Below, one piece after another: positions 43,519 through 52,843 of a stretch of 64,000 nt of DNA. The position numbers were made by a program, and so were the translations under genes. Origin of the DNA: Chloroflexota bacterium (GTDB lineage Bacteria > Chloroflexota > UBA11872 > VXNJ01); assembly GCA_026707405.1 (NCBI GenBank), contig JAPOWW010000010.1, positions 115,160 through 179,159 on the forward strand. Reading direction: 5' to 3'. The notes beneath the pieces were generated by a model. The model had not been told where the DNA came from. It searched no databases and saw only the letters and a program-made list of their open reading frames with translations. The first letter of the stretch is position 1, and each line of letters opens with the position of its first letter.

Positions 43519-45968
43519 TGAGTTTGAGTAGCGAAGAAGAGAAAGTCTGGCTTCCAAGCGATCCGGATCGAGGCTACTCGGAGAACCAATTTGAAGAGGC
43601 CGAGATAATCAACGTCGATGTGGAAATCGGCGATGATGACGACGGCCCCGACGCTGTCGATCTGCCCGTCCTTCCCGTTCGCGGCACGGTCCTGTTTCCC
43701 GTACGCGAAGTCATGAGTCCCTTGCTGGTATCGCGCGATGTCTCGATCGCCGCCATCGAGGCGGCGATGGCCGGCGACAAGCGCATCCTTGTCGTCGCTC
43801 AGCAAGACCCCGATAGGGAGTCGATCACCGCCGACGATCTCTTCACGGTAGGCACCCAGGCTCACGTTGCCAGAATGCTCAAGCTCCCCGACGGAACGAC
43901 AAGCGTTTTGGTGGAAGGGCGCCGCCGCATCCGCGTCCACGAGTTCCTGCAAGAGAGACCTTACTTTCGAGGACGCGGCTCGGTCTTTAGCGACTCCCCC
44001 GAACCGGCGCCGGCGACCGAGACGATGAGTAGTGGAATGCTAAGGCTGTTCAAAAAGGTCGTAGATCTCAGCGAGCATCTGCCCGAAGATGTGTACATAA
44101 GGGCAATGAACGCCGAGAGCCCGTCGGTCCTGGCCGACGTGGTCGCGTCGTCGATGGATATTCCGTTCCTGCAACTCCAGGAGTTGCTGGAATTGGAGCA
44201 GGTGTCCGAGCGCCTTCAGCGCTTGCACGAAATAGTCGTCAACGAAATTCAGCTCCTTGAGACCGGCAAGTCCATCGAGTCGAAGATAAATGCCAAGGTC
44301 GAGAAGGCGCAGCACACTTACGTTCTCAAAGAACAGATGAAGGCGATAACCAAGGAGATCGGCGAGACGGACCTCGCCGCCCGTGAAGCCCAGGAGCTCG
44401 CCGACCGCCTTGAGCAAGGATCCTATCCGCCGGCGGTCAAGGAGCGCGTAACGAAGGAGATCGACCGGCTCAACTCCATGCCTCCCGGCGCCCCGGAAAT
44501 CAACGTAATCCGCAACTACGTCGAATGGATACTCGATTTGCCGTGGAAGAAACGGACCCGAGACCGACTCGACATCGCGACGGCCGAGCAAGTCCTGAAC
44601 GACAGTCACTTCGGTCTCGAGCCGGTCAAGGAGCGAATCCTCGAGTATCTCTCGGTCAGGAAACTCGCCAGACGAATGCGCAGCCCCGTCCTCTGCCTCG
44701 TTGGACCGCCTGGGGTTGGCAAGACAAGCCTGGGTCAAGCGATAGCCGACTCCATGGGACGGAAATTCGTCCGCGTCACTCTGGGTGGCGTGCGTGACGA
44801 AGCCGAAATCCGGGGACACCGGCGAACGTACATCGGCTCAATGCCGGGCCGCATTCTGCAAACTATGCGGGAAGCTGGAACCATAAACCCAGTGTTCATG
44901 CTCGACGAAATCGACAAGCTCGGTATTGACTTTCGCGGCGACCCGACGACCGCCCTTCTCGAAGTCCTCGATCCCGAGCAGAATCACGCGTTTTCCGACC
45001 ACTACCTCGAGATTCCGTACAACATCTCGAATGTGCTCTTCATCGCTGCCGCGAATACCCTCTACGGTCTGCCGCCTGCGCTTGTCGACCGTATGGAGGT
45101 AGTCGAGATCCCCGGCTACGTTGAAGACGAAAAAGTCGCCATAGCCGAGAGGTTCGTGTTGCCGCGCCAGCTGCATGAACATGGACTGCAAGAGCAACAC
45201 CTCAAGGTCGGCAAGAGTGCCCTGCAACGCATCATCCGCGAATACACGCGGGAAGCCGGAGTCCGCAGTCTTGAACGTGAGATAGCGACGTTGTGTCGCA
45301 GGCGGGCGTTCCGGCTCGCCGAAGGCGGCAAATCCCCCGTCAAGCTAACGGCGCGCTCGATTCCCAAATACCTTGGGGCGCCCAAATTCAGGTTCGGAGC
45401 CGCCGAGGAAAACGACGAAGTCGCCACCGCCACCGGCGTATTCAGGACTGCCTCCGGCGGCGAGCTAATGCCGGTTGAGGTCATCATTAACGAGGGTAGC
45501 GGCGGTCTAATGACTACCGGACAGTTGGGAGACGTGATGAAGGAATCGATCAAGGCAGCCCAGACCTATTTGAGGTCTCACGCAGCCGACTTCGGCATCG
45601 ACCAGCGAAAGTTCGACAGCATGGACTTCCATGTCCACATTCCCAATGGTGGTATTCCAAAGGATGGATCTTCCGCCGGAATAACGATTGCGACCGCGCT
45701 CGCTTCCGCCCTCTCTGGAAGGGCTGTCCGCAAGGACACAACCATGACTGGCGAAATTACGCTAAGAGGGCGAATCCTCCGCACCGACGGACTTAAGGAA
45801 AAGATCCTCGCCGCGCACCGGGCCGGCCTCAAGCAATTCATAATGCCCGAGGCCAATGCCCGTGAACTTGATGACGTTCCCGACAAGGCGAGGCGCGATC
45901 TGAACTTCGTACTGGCGAAGCACATGGGCGAGGTCGTCGAAGCAGCTCTTCTGGGCACGTCAGGCTAG
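43518..45968 (+). CDS. lon: ATP-dependent protease Lon
   Basis: An 816-residue AAA+ protease removing misfolded and regulatory proteins in the cytosol. An acidic N-terminal tail of about 45 residues precedes the substrate-binding domain (DLPVLPVRGTVLFPVREVMSP). The AAA+ module has Walker A GPPGVGKTS (about 396) and Walker B PVFMLDEIDKLG. The protease domain has the catalytic Ser in PKDGSSAGITIA (about 717) and Lys in LKEKILAAHRAGLK (about 760). All residues of a bacterial LonA are present. No HAIR/CIRCE-type heat-shock element is visible, since it overlaps the PHP gene. Confidence 0.96.
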   Translation: MSLSSEEEKVWLPSDPDRGYSENQFEEAEIINVDVEIGDDDDGPDAVDLPVLPVRGTVLFPVREVMSPLLVSRDVSIAAIEAAMAGDKRILVVAQQDPDRESITADDLFTVGTQAHVARMLKLPDGTTSVLVEGRRRIRVHEFLQERPYFRGRGSVFSDSPEPAPATETMSSGMLRLFKKVVDLSEHLPEDVYIRAMNAESPSVLADVVASSMDIPFLQLQELLELEQVSERLQRLHEIVVNEIQLLETGKSIESKINAKVEKAQHTYVLKEQMKAITKEIGETDLAAREAQELADRLEQGSYPPAVKERVTKEIDRLNSMPPGAPEINVIRNYVEWILDLPWKKRTRDRLDIATAEQVLNDSHFGLEPVKERILEYLSVRKLARRMRSPVLCLVGPPGVGKTSLGQAIADSMGRKFVRVTLGGVRDEAEIRGHRRTYIGSMPGRILQTMREAGTINPVFMLDEIDKLGIDFRGDPTTALLEVLDPEQNHAFSDHYLEIPYNISNVLFIAAANTLYGLPPALVDRMEVVEIPGYVEDEKVAIAERFVLPRQLHEHGLQEQHLKVGKSALQRIIREYTREAGVRSLEREIATLCRRRAFRLAEGGKSPVKLTARSIPKYLGAPKFRFGAAEENDEVATATGVFRTASGGELMPVEVIINEGSGGLMTTGQLGDVMKESIKAAQTYLRSHAADFGIDQRKFDSMDFHVHIPNGGIPKDGSSAGITIATALASALSGRAVRKDTTMTGEITLRGRILRTDGLKEKILAAHRAGLKQFIMPEANARELDDVPDKARRDLNFVLAKHMGEVVEAALLGTSG

Positions 45969-46133
45969 GCGTTCTTAAGTGAGAATAGTCGCTGGCCAGC
46001 CGTATGTAGTAGCAAACTGCCATTTTGTCTATTCATCACCCGTTTCGGTGCTAGACTTCGCATTGTGCTGGAGTCCGACGGTCAGTTCGGTTGATTCGTC
46101 GGTGGGAGGCCCAGGGGGCGGAGAGTTGGCTAG

Positions 46134-47186
46134 ATGTTTCGCCCCTTAAGCGCGCTTCTCGGCCTGTTCTCGCGAGATCTCGGAATAGATCTCGGAACCG
46201 CAAATACGCTCGTTTATGTGCGCGACGTTGGCGTGGTCATCTCGGAGCCGTCAGTCGTGGCAACCGACACAAGAACCGGCAAAGTTCTGGCGGTTGGCAC
46301 CGAAGCCAAGAAAATGGTTGGCCGCACCCCCACCAACATCGTTGCGACCCGCCCCTTGCGCGACGGCGTCATTGCCGACTTCGAAACGGTCGAAACCATG
46401 CTCCGCTACTTTATCCATCGCGTCCACGACGAGACGCCGTTCTTGCCGCGGCCCAGGGTCATCGTCGGAATCCCTTCCGGCGTGACTGAGGTCGAGAAGC
46501 GAGCCGTCCACGAAGCGGCCCTCGAGGCCGGCGCCCGCGAAGCTTATCTGATCGAGGAGCCCATGGCCGCCGCAATCGGCGTAGGACAGCCCGTGCAGGA
46601 GGCCGCCGGCAACATGATCGTCGACATCGGCGGTGGCACCACCGAGGTTGCGGTCATTTCACTTGGCGGGATTGTGATAAGCCATTCGATCCGGGTGGCG
46701 GGGGACGAAATCGACGAGCAAATCGTGGATTACGTCAGGTCCGATCATTCGCTGCTCATCGGCGAGCGCACCGCCGAAACCTGCAAGATCGAGATTGGAT
46801 GCGCCACCGACAATGGCACGGACGGTAAGACCTTCGTTCGCGGGCGGGACTTGAATACCGGCCTCCCGCGGGCGCTGGAGCTTACAAGCGGCCAGGTCAG
46901 AGAGGCCATTTCCCCAACGATCGACGAGATCGTCGAGAACGTGAAACTGGCGCTGGAAGCAACGCCGCCTGAACTGCTGGCCGACGTCATGGAGCACGGC
47001 ATATATCTTGCTGGAGGCGGCGCGCTCCTTAATGGAATGGACAAGCGTCTCGAAGAAGGTACGGACATTCCTGTGGTCGTAGCCCCAAGTCCGCTCGAGT
47101 GCGTGGTGCGCGGCACTGGCTCTTGCCTTCAAAATCTGACCGCCTATCGCGAGATTTTCATATCGGATAACCAATACCCCTTGTAG
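46134..47186 (+). CDS. mreB: Rod-shape-determining protein MreB
   Basis: Actin-like filament protein (350 residues) that organises lateral wall synthesis under the membrane. The phosphate-1 motif DLGIDLGTANTLVYV, the connect/phosphate-2 region NMIVDIGGGTTEVAVISLGG and the adenosine motif IYLAGGGALLNGMDKRLEE are clear. It starts at ATG 46134 after GGCGGAGAG. It heads the cluster mreB-mreC-mreD-mrdA-rodA, with mreC 22 bases after its stop. The 165 bases upstream after lon should hold its promoter, but I see no strong box. Confidence 0.96.
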   Translation: MFRPLSALLGLFSRDLGIDLGTANTLVYVRDVGVVISEPSVVATDTRTGKVLAVGTEAKKMVGRTPTNIVATRPLRDGVIADFETVETMLRYFIHRVHDETPFLPRPRVIVGIPSGVTEVEKRAVHEAALEAGAREAYLIEEPMAAAIGVGQPVQEAAGNMIVDIGGGTTEVAVISLGGIVISHSIRVAGDEIDEQIVDYVRSDHSLLIGERTAETCKIEIGCATDNGTDGKTFVRGRDLNTGLPRALELTSGQVREAISPTIDEIVENVKLALEATPPELLADVMEHGIYLAGGGALLNGMDKRLEEGTDIPVVVAPSPLECVVRGTGSCLQNLTAYREIFISDNQYPL

Positions 47187-47208
47187 TGATTCAAACACCA
47201 CCCGACTC

Positions 47209-48024
47209 ATGAGAGCGCGAGCGTCGCTTTACTGGCTTGTTTTGCTCTCCGCGCTTTCGCTCGGATTTTCGGTGCTGCATAACAACGGTGCGCTGTCGCC
47301 CGTCGAAGACATCATTCTGCGCGCATCCAATCCTGCGCAGCGAATGATTGGCGGAGTTTCATCCTCCCTCGCCACCACGCTCGAGGACTTGCGCCGCTTT
47401 AGCGAGTTGCGGTCCGACAATGAACGCCTGAACGCCACGGTCGCGGAGCTGCTGGCGGAAATCGCTCGCCTCAGGGTCACCGCCCGTGAGAACGTCGCTC
47501 TGCGGGAGGCCGCAAAATACGTGCGCCAGAACCCCCAGCTAGCTCTTGTCTCTGCTCGCGTGGTTGGCCGTGACAGCTCCAATCTCCTCGACACGATATT
47601 GATTGATCAAGGCGAGTCCTCCGGCATCCAGGACGGGATGGCCGCCGTGTGGCGGGGCGGGCTTGTTGGACGTGTCGTCGAAACCACAAGCAACACCGCC
47701 AAAATCCTGCCCATCACGAGCGTCAGCAGCGTGGTCAACGTAAGTATCCAGGGCGCCGACACCGACGCCGACGGATTGGCCACCGGCCGGTCGCACAACC
47801 ACCTGGTCATGGGACAGATTCTGGAAGATCAAAACATCGAACCCGGTCAGCTTGTAGTGACCTCGGGCTTGGGCGGCGGCTTTCCCAAGGGCATCCTCGT
47901 CGGACAGGTTGTCAATATCCGCACGACCAGTACGAGCGTCCTCAAGGAAGCCGATGTAAGGCCGTTCGTCGACACCAACCGGCTAGACACCGTTCAGATC
48001 ATCGTGGCCGGCGAAGGCGGCTAG
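47209..48024 (+). CDS. mreC: Rod-shape-determining protein MreC
   Basis: A 271-residue bitopic scaffold linking MreB to the periplasmic wall enzymes. It has one N-terminal helix (LYWLVLLSALSLGFSVLHN), a coiled coil at about 70-100 (ELRSDNERLNATVAELLAEIARL), and the beta-barrel domain with VVGRDSSNLLDTILIDQGESSGIQDGM and VVTSGLGGGFPKGILVGQV, the family hallmark. It lies 22 bases after mreB and 1 base before mreD. Confidence 0.94.
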   Translation: MRARASLYWLVLLSALSLGFSVLHNNGALSPVEDIILRASNPAQRMIGGVSSSLATTLEDLRRFSELRSDNERLNATVAELLAEIARLRVTARENVALREAAKYVRQNPQLALVSARVVGRDSSNLLDTILIDQGESSGIQDGMAAVWRGGLVGRVVETTSNTAKILPITSVSSVVNVSIQGADTDADGLATGRSHNHLVMGQILEDQNIEPGQLVVTSGLGGGFPKGILVGQVVNIRTTSTSVLKEADVRPFVDTNRLDTVQIIVAGEGG

Positions 48025-48025
48025 G

Positions 48026-48595
48026 ATGTTTGCTCGCGGGCGACGTAGTCTCATGGCGACGAGGCGTATCCCGGGAATCAGAACTTCGTCTCAGCGTTAC
48101 GTCGTTGCGTTCCTGATCCTTCTTGCGGCGCTTTTTCAGAGTTCCATCTCCCCCGGATTCCAGGTCTTCGGCGTTATCCCCGATCTGGTGCTTGTACTTC
48201 TGGCCACCTGGGCCGCGGTCGCCAGGCCCAACGGGTTGATTTTCTGGGGTTTTGGGTCCGGCTTCCTGCTCGACGTTCTAAGCGGAGTCCCCACCGGCGC
48301 GAATATGCTGGCCCTCAGTCTGGCCACCTTCGTCGCCTCCATGGGCGGCGCCGGCCTATTCCGATCCAACCTTGTATGGGCGCTGCTGGCGTCCGTGCTG
48401 GGCACTCTCGTTTACTATCCCACGATGATGCTGATGCTCGCCGTACAGGGCTACTCGGTGGATTGGTTCAAAGCCATCATCGCAACAACTCCCGCCGCCG
48501 TATTAGTCAACCTCATGACCTGTGTCCTGATATACCATCCCGTAACCCTGCTGGAGCGCCTCACGCGAACGCGGAGCCGATATACCATTAGCTAG
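48026..48595 (+). CDS. mreD: Rod-shape-determining protein MreD
   Basis: A 189-residue membrane protein with five helices (VVAFLILLAALFQSSISPGF; PDLVLVLLATWAAVARP; FWGFGSGFLLDVLSG). PDLVLVLLATWA and GFGSGFLLDVLSGVPTGANMLALSLA match MreD. It is a membrane partner of MreC, and its position between mreC and PBP2 settles an otherwise weakly conserved family. It may start at ATG 48026 or ATG 48053. Confidence 0.9.
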   Translation: MFARGRRSLMATRRIPGIRTSSQRYVVAFLILLAALFQSSISPGFQVFGVIPDLVLVLLATWAAVARPNGLIFWGFGSGFLLDVLSGVPTGANMLALSLATFVASMGGAGLFRSNLVWALLASVLGTLVYYPTMMLMLAVQGYSVDWFKAIIATTPAAVLVNLMTCVLIYHPVTLLERLTRTRSRYTIS

Positions 48596-48630
48596 CAAGC
48601 CCGGTCATTCTCAGGCTGGCGAAAATACAA

Positions 48631-50535
48631 GTGTCACAGTCGCAAGAGTCATCGCTAAGAGGTACGGGCAGACCTTCGAGCAAAAGCCGCAGATCGCTGC
48701 TGATCGGCGGACTGGCCGGCGTTAGCGTTGCCGCGCTTGCAGGACGGCTGTGGCAGCTTCAGATAACGCAGGCGTCCGAGTTCATAAGTCAGGCGGAAAC
48801 CAACCGCACTCGGTCCGTGGCGATCCCTCCGATAAGAGGTCTGATATTCGACCGCGCGGGTAGGCAGTTGGTCCGCAACACGCCGGTCTTTAGCATCTGG
48901 GCAACCCCGGCGGACATTCCGGAAGACGATACGCGGCACGTCTCCGATCTGCTGGCTGAGTTGACGGAAGAAGATCGAGACGAAGTCGAGCTGGCGATTT
49001 CCTTGGGACGTTCCGATCCGGGAGAGCCTGTCAGGGTCGCTCGGGAGGTGAGTCGCGAGACGGCCCTGATAGTCGCCGAGAAGTACCTTGAGCTTCCGGG
49101 AGTTGAAATCCGGGACTCGACCAAACGCGAATATTCCAGCGGAGAGACGCTCGGCGCGATTGTGGGCTACACCGGTCCCATACCCGCCGAACGAGCGGCC
49201 GAGTTCGCGCGGCGAGGCGCAAGGTTCGACGAAGATATCGGCCTCGCCGGAATTGAAAAGAGCCTTCAAGAACAGCTCCGCGGTGAGGACGGACGCAGGT
49301 TGATCGAAGTCGAGGCTCTCGGACGTGAAGTTCGTGAACTGGCCGCAACCCCGCCGAGGTCCGGCGGAAACGTCTTCCTCACCATCGACGCCGAACTCCA
49401 GCAAGGCACTACCGAGCTCATGAGCCGGTACCTTGGTGGCCGCGGTGCCGGCGTGGCCATCATCCTCGATCCCAATAGCGGCGACGTTCTGAGCATGGTC
49501 AGCTATCCCTCGTTCGACAACTCCCTGTTTGCCGAAGGCATATCCGTAGACGATTTTCAGCGGCTGGCAAACGACTCGCGGCGACCGCTCGTCAACCATG
49601 CCATCTCAGGCCTCTATCCGCCGGGGTCGACCTACAAAATCGTGGCGGCGGCCGGCGCTCTGGAGGAAAACGTCGCGGCGCCGTCGACTTCAATTGAATG
49701 CGCCGGCCACCTGATATTGCCCAGCGGATGGGTGTTCTACGACTGGCTGCTCACCGGCCACGGGTCCGTCAATCTTCACCGGGCGATTTCGGAGTCTTGC
49801 AACATCTATTTCTACAACATCTCCGGAGGCAACCCGTACACCGAGTTCAAAGGACTCGGCGAGAGTCGCCTCGCCGAGTTCGGCCGGTCTTTCGGGTTCG
49901 GCACTCCTACAGGTATCGACCTTCCCAACGAAGCAGCGGGAGTGGTGCCCGACCACAAGTGGAAGAACGACAACCTGAGCGCCCCCTGGGTAACCGGCGA
50001 CACGTACCAGGCCGCGATCGGACAGGGACTGATGCAGGCGTCCCCCTTGCAGCTTGTCAACATGTATGCCGCCATCGGCAACGGCGGCACGCTCTACAAG
50101 CCTAGGATCGTCGATCGAGTCGAGGACGCCGACGGTGAAGTCGTGGACGTGCCTGCGGTCGACGAGATCGGCAAGATCAGCGTCAGCCCGACCAACCTGT
50201 CCTTGATCCAGCGGGGACTGGTCGAAACCGTAAACGGCCCTCAGGGAACAGGCGGGCGCGCCAGGACGCCGGTAGTCACGATGGCGGGCAAGACAGGCAC
50301 CGCCGAATACGCGGGGCCCAAAGATCGTCATGGTAACGATCCCAGCCATGCCTGGTTCGTCGGATACGCGCCCGCCGACTCCCCGCGGATCGCATTCGTC
50401 GTATTGATCAGAGACGGTGGCGAAGGGTCCCTGGCCGCGGCGCCCGTTGCGCGCGATCTGGTGGAGCTGTATTTCACCGACACCATTCCTCAAATGCGCT
50501 ACCCGCCTTTTGATGCGGGCGGTCCCTCGGGATGA
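48631..50535 (+). CDS. mrdA: Penicillin-binding protein 2 (class B transpeptidase)
   Basis: The elongasome transpeptidase (634 residues) that cross-links new peptidoglycan. It has an N-terminal helix (SLLIGGLAGVSVAALAGRL), the pedestal domain from RSVAIPPIRGLIFDRAGRQLVRN to about 250, and the catalytic domain with SxxK as YPPGSTYKIVAAAGALEE (about 332), SxN as SESCNIYFYN, and KTG as MAGKTGTAEYAG (about 555). It starts at GTG 48631, and its stop overlaps the rodA start by 4 bases. It would work with RodA as a polymerase/cross-linker pair. Confidence 0.94.
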   Translation: MSQSQESSLRGTGRPSSKSRRSLLIGGLAGVSVAALAGRLWQLQITQASEFISQAETNRTRSVAIPPIRGLIFDRAGRQLVRNTPVFSIWATPADIPEDDTRHVSDLLAELTEEDRDEVELAISLGRSDPGEPVRVAREVSRETALIVAEKYLELPGVEIRDSTKREYSSGETLGAIVGYTGPIPAERAAEFARRGARFDEDIGLAGIEKSLQEQLRGEDGRRLIEVEALGREVRELAATPPRSGGNVFLTIDAELQQGTTELMSRYLGGRGAGVAIILDPNSGDVLSMVSYPSFDNSLFAEGISVDDFQRLANDSRRPLVNHAISGLYPPGSTYKIVAAAGALEENVAAPSTSIECAGHLILPSGWVFYDWLLTGHGSVNLHRAISESCNIYFYNISGGNPYTEFKGLGESRLAEFGRSFGFGTPTGIDLPNEAAGVVPDHKWKNDNLSAPWVTGDTYQAAIGQGLMQASPLQLVNMYAAIGNGGTLYKPRIVDRVEDADGEVVDVPAVDEIGKISVSPTNLSLIQRGLVETVNGPQGTGGRARTPVVTMAGKTGTAEYAGPKDRHGNDPSHAWFVGYAPADSPRIAFVVLIRDGGEGSLAAAPVARDLVELYFTDTIPQMRYPPFDAGGPSG

Positions 50536-51701
50536 TGGACCGTCCCCAGCCGCGCCCCATGGACGCGGCTGTCTTACTGTCGATCCTGGGGCTGATCACC
50601 CTCGGACTCATAACGCTTTCCCGGATCGGCTTGCCGCCGTCAGCGGGCATGGATAGCCAGATTGTCCGGCAGTCCATTTTCGCTCTGGTGGGTATTTTCT
50701 TGTTCGCTATGGTGGCGTATTCGGACTATCGCATCGTGGGCATTATCGCGTGGGTGCTGTTTGGGGTAAGTGTGCTGCTGCTCATATTGGTGCTCTTCTT
50801 CGGCGTCACCCGATACGGTGCGCAGCGTTGGTTCCTGTTTGGCCCGATACAGTTTCAGCCCTCCGAGCTGGCCAAATTCACCGAAATCGTGCTGCTCGCC
50901 CGCTTGTTTGCAAAGTACCAGGGCGAGCCAATCAAATTCCGCATATTCGCGCTCTCCGCTCTCATTCCAGCTTTGCTCATTGCGCTCACCCTTTTGCAGC
51001 CCGACTTCGGTACCGCCATGATTTTCTTCGTCATCTGGTTCGGAATTGCATTCATCGCCGGATCACGGATTTTGCATTTAGGCGCCGTCGTACTCCTTTC
51101 TATCGCGGCGGCGCCGCTCGCATGGTTTCTCATGAGGCCTTACATGCGTGAGCGGGTCGTGACTTTCTTCGACCCCACCATCGATCCGCTCGGCGCAGGC
51201 TACAACGTCTTGCAGGCCCGAATCGCCGTGGGATCAGGTGGATTGTGGGGTAGAGGCAGCACTGGGGCGACTCAGAGCCAGCTCGAATTCTTGCGCGTTA
51301 GAGACACCGACTTCATATTCGCCGTCATCGCCGAGCACCTTGGTTTCGTCGGCTCGATCTTGGTTTTGTCGCTCTTCAGCATCATCTTCGCCTACGCCCT
51401 TGTCGTCGCCATCCGGGCCAGCGACGACTTCGGCCGCTACCTGGCCGGAGGCATACTGGTCTTGCTGGCTTTTGAAGTGTTCGTCAGCATAGGCATGAAT
51501 GTCGGCATATCGCCGGTTACCGGTATTACGCTGCCGTTGATGAGCTCTGGAGGCAGTTCTCTGGTCGTAACCCTGATAGCGCTTGGGACCTTGGTCAGCA
51601 TATCCATACACCGGGGCATGCCCATGTTCAATCCACCCACCCGCGTCGGGCTTCCAGCCCGGGCGCGCCGCGCAGCCATCGGCCTACGGGATCGCGCGTG
51701 A
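50532..51701 (+). CDS. rodA: Peptidoglycan glycosyltransferase RodA (SEDS family)
   Basis: A SEDS-family glycan polymerase of 389 residues with about ten helices. Characteristic parts are GAQRWFLFGPIQFQPSELAKF, the long external loop with VGSGGLWGRGSTGATQSQLEFL, RDTDFIFAVIAEHLGFVGS with the essential Asp/Glu region, and the late GISPVTGITLPLMSSGGSSLV. The ATGA overlap with mrdA indicates translational coupling. thrB follows with a 4-base GTGA overlap, so a metabolic gene is part of the same transcript. Confidence 0.94.
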   Translation: MMDRPQPRPMDAAVLLSILGLITLGLITLSRIGLPPSAGMDSQIVRQSIFALVGIFLFAMVAYSDYRIVGIIAWVLFGVSVLLLILVLFFGVTRYGAQRWFLFGPIQFQPSELAKFTEIVLLARLFAKYQGEPIKFRIFALSALIPALLIALTLLQPDFGTAMIFFVIWFGIAFIAGSRILHLGAVVLLSIAAAPLAWFLMRPYMRERVVTFFDPTIDPLGAGYNVLQARIAVGSGGLWGRGSTGATQSQLEFLRVRDTDFIFAVIAEHLGFVGSILVLSLFSIIFAYALVVAIRASDDFGRYLAGGILVLLAFEVFVSIGMNVGISPVTGITLPLMSSGGSSLVVTLIALGTLVSISIHRGMPMFNPPTRVGLPARARRAAIGLRDRA

Positions 51702-52612
51702 ATCGCTGCGACCAGCCGTTCGCCATCTTCGCCCCCGCAACCTCCGCAAACCTCGGACCGGGATTCGACACGCTGGGTCTCGCCTTGGATCTCTATGACG
51801 AGTATCGCTTCGAAGTCTCCGAAACAACATCCGTCGAAGTTACGGGCGAGGCCGCCGGCGAAACTCCGACCGGCGAATCGAACCTCGTCCTCAACGCCGC
51901 AATCCAGTATTCCAGCATCCTTGGCGTGGAGTTCCGTCACCGGTTGGTGCGCCAGGTTTCGAGAATTCCGGTTTCGCGCGGACTCGGAAGCAGCGCCGCC
52001 GCCACCGTCGCCGGAATCGTCGCCGCGTGTCGATCCGCCGGCATCGAGGTTCGTCGATCTGAATTGATCGAACAGGCCACTGCCATGGAAGGACACCCCG
52101 ATAACGTGATCCCGGCGCTGACCGGAGGGCTTTCGGTTATTGCGCAAGCCGGGTCCGGTCCGGTCTGGACCAAAGTGCCGTTCCCCAGCGACCTCCAGAT
52201 AGCGATCGCGGTCCCCGAAACCAGAATCGAGACCGATCGCGCCAGATCCGTTTTGCCCTCCGAAGTCGATTTTGCCGACGCCATATTCAACGTCTCCCGC
52301 GCCGCCCTGCTCGTAGCGGCTTTGCAGAGGTCCGACTATTCGGTTCTCGCCGAAGCAATGCGCGACCGGCTCCACCAGCCCCATCGTTCGTCACTGCACC
52401 CGGCTCTATCGGAAATGATCGATGCCGCCTACGACTCCGGGGCCGTCGGAGCCGCTCTGAGCGGCTCGGGCTCGGCGATGATCGCCTTTGCCGAGTCCGA
52501 CGCCGAGGCAGTCGGAGCGGCCATGCGGGCCGCCTGTGAGGCCGCCGGCGTTAGCTGCACGAGCTTCACCACACGCGTTTGCAGCGAAGGCCTGAGAGTC
52601 CGCCCCGAATAG
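51698..52612 (+). CDS. thrB: Homoserine kinase
   Basis: A GHMP-family kinase (304 residues) making O-phosphohomoserine for threonine synthesis. It has FAPATSANLGPGFDTLGLALDL at the N-terminus, the phosphate loop SRGLGSSAAATVAGIVAA (about 91-105) and the C-terminal AVGAALSGSGSAMIAFAESD. It starts at GTG 51698, overlapping the rodA stop. No thrC or hom gene lies in the window, so its place in the cell-shape operon probably reflects convenience and not a shared pathway. Confidence 0.93.
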   Translation: MNRCDQPFAIFAPATSANLGPGFDTLGLALDLYDEYRFEVSETTSVEVTGEAAGETPTGESNLVLNAAIQYSSILGVEFRHRLVRQVSRIPVSRGLGSSAAATVAGIVAACRSAGIEVRRSELIEQATAMEGHPDNVIPALTGGLSVIAQAGSGPVWTKVPFPSDLQIAIAVPETRIETDRARSVLPSEVDFADAIFNVSRAALLVAALQRSDYSVLAEAMRDRLHQPHRSSLHPALSEMIDAAYDSGAVGAALSGSGSAMIAFAESDAEAVGAAMRAACEAAGVSCTSFTTRVCSEGLRVRPE

Positions 52613-52691
52613 AGCTGCACGGTTGGCAAACGGCCAATATGCACCGCACTCCAAACGACCTCTTCCTCCCCTCCAGCGGGCCGTTGCAAAA

Positions 52692-52720
52692 CCGTCACTC
52701 CCGCGAAAGCGGGAATCCAG
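52692..52720. repeat. Interspersed palindromic repeat, copy 3
   Basis: CCGTCACTCCCGC-GAAA-GCGGGAATCCAG repeats the 1133-1160 unit with a single change (ATTCCC to ACTCCC). CTCCCGC (52698-52704) pairs with GCGGGAA (52709-52715), with one non-Watson-Crick pair. It lies in the 230-base convergent spacer between thrB and the M19-like gene, which holds nothing else I can name. Confidence 0.75.
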
Positions 52721-52843
52721 AAGCCGTAATGCAAACCCTGGCGATAATCGTTTCATAACCACATTCCCTGCCAGTTGGGAGTTAAGAAAGGGACTCTGCA
52801 GGCAGTGGATCTGGGCGGGAACCCGTCCACAGCTCCCGAGCGC

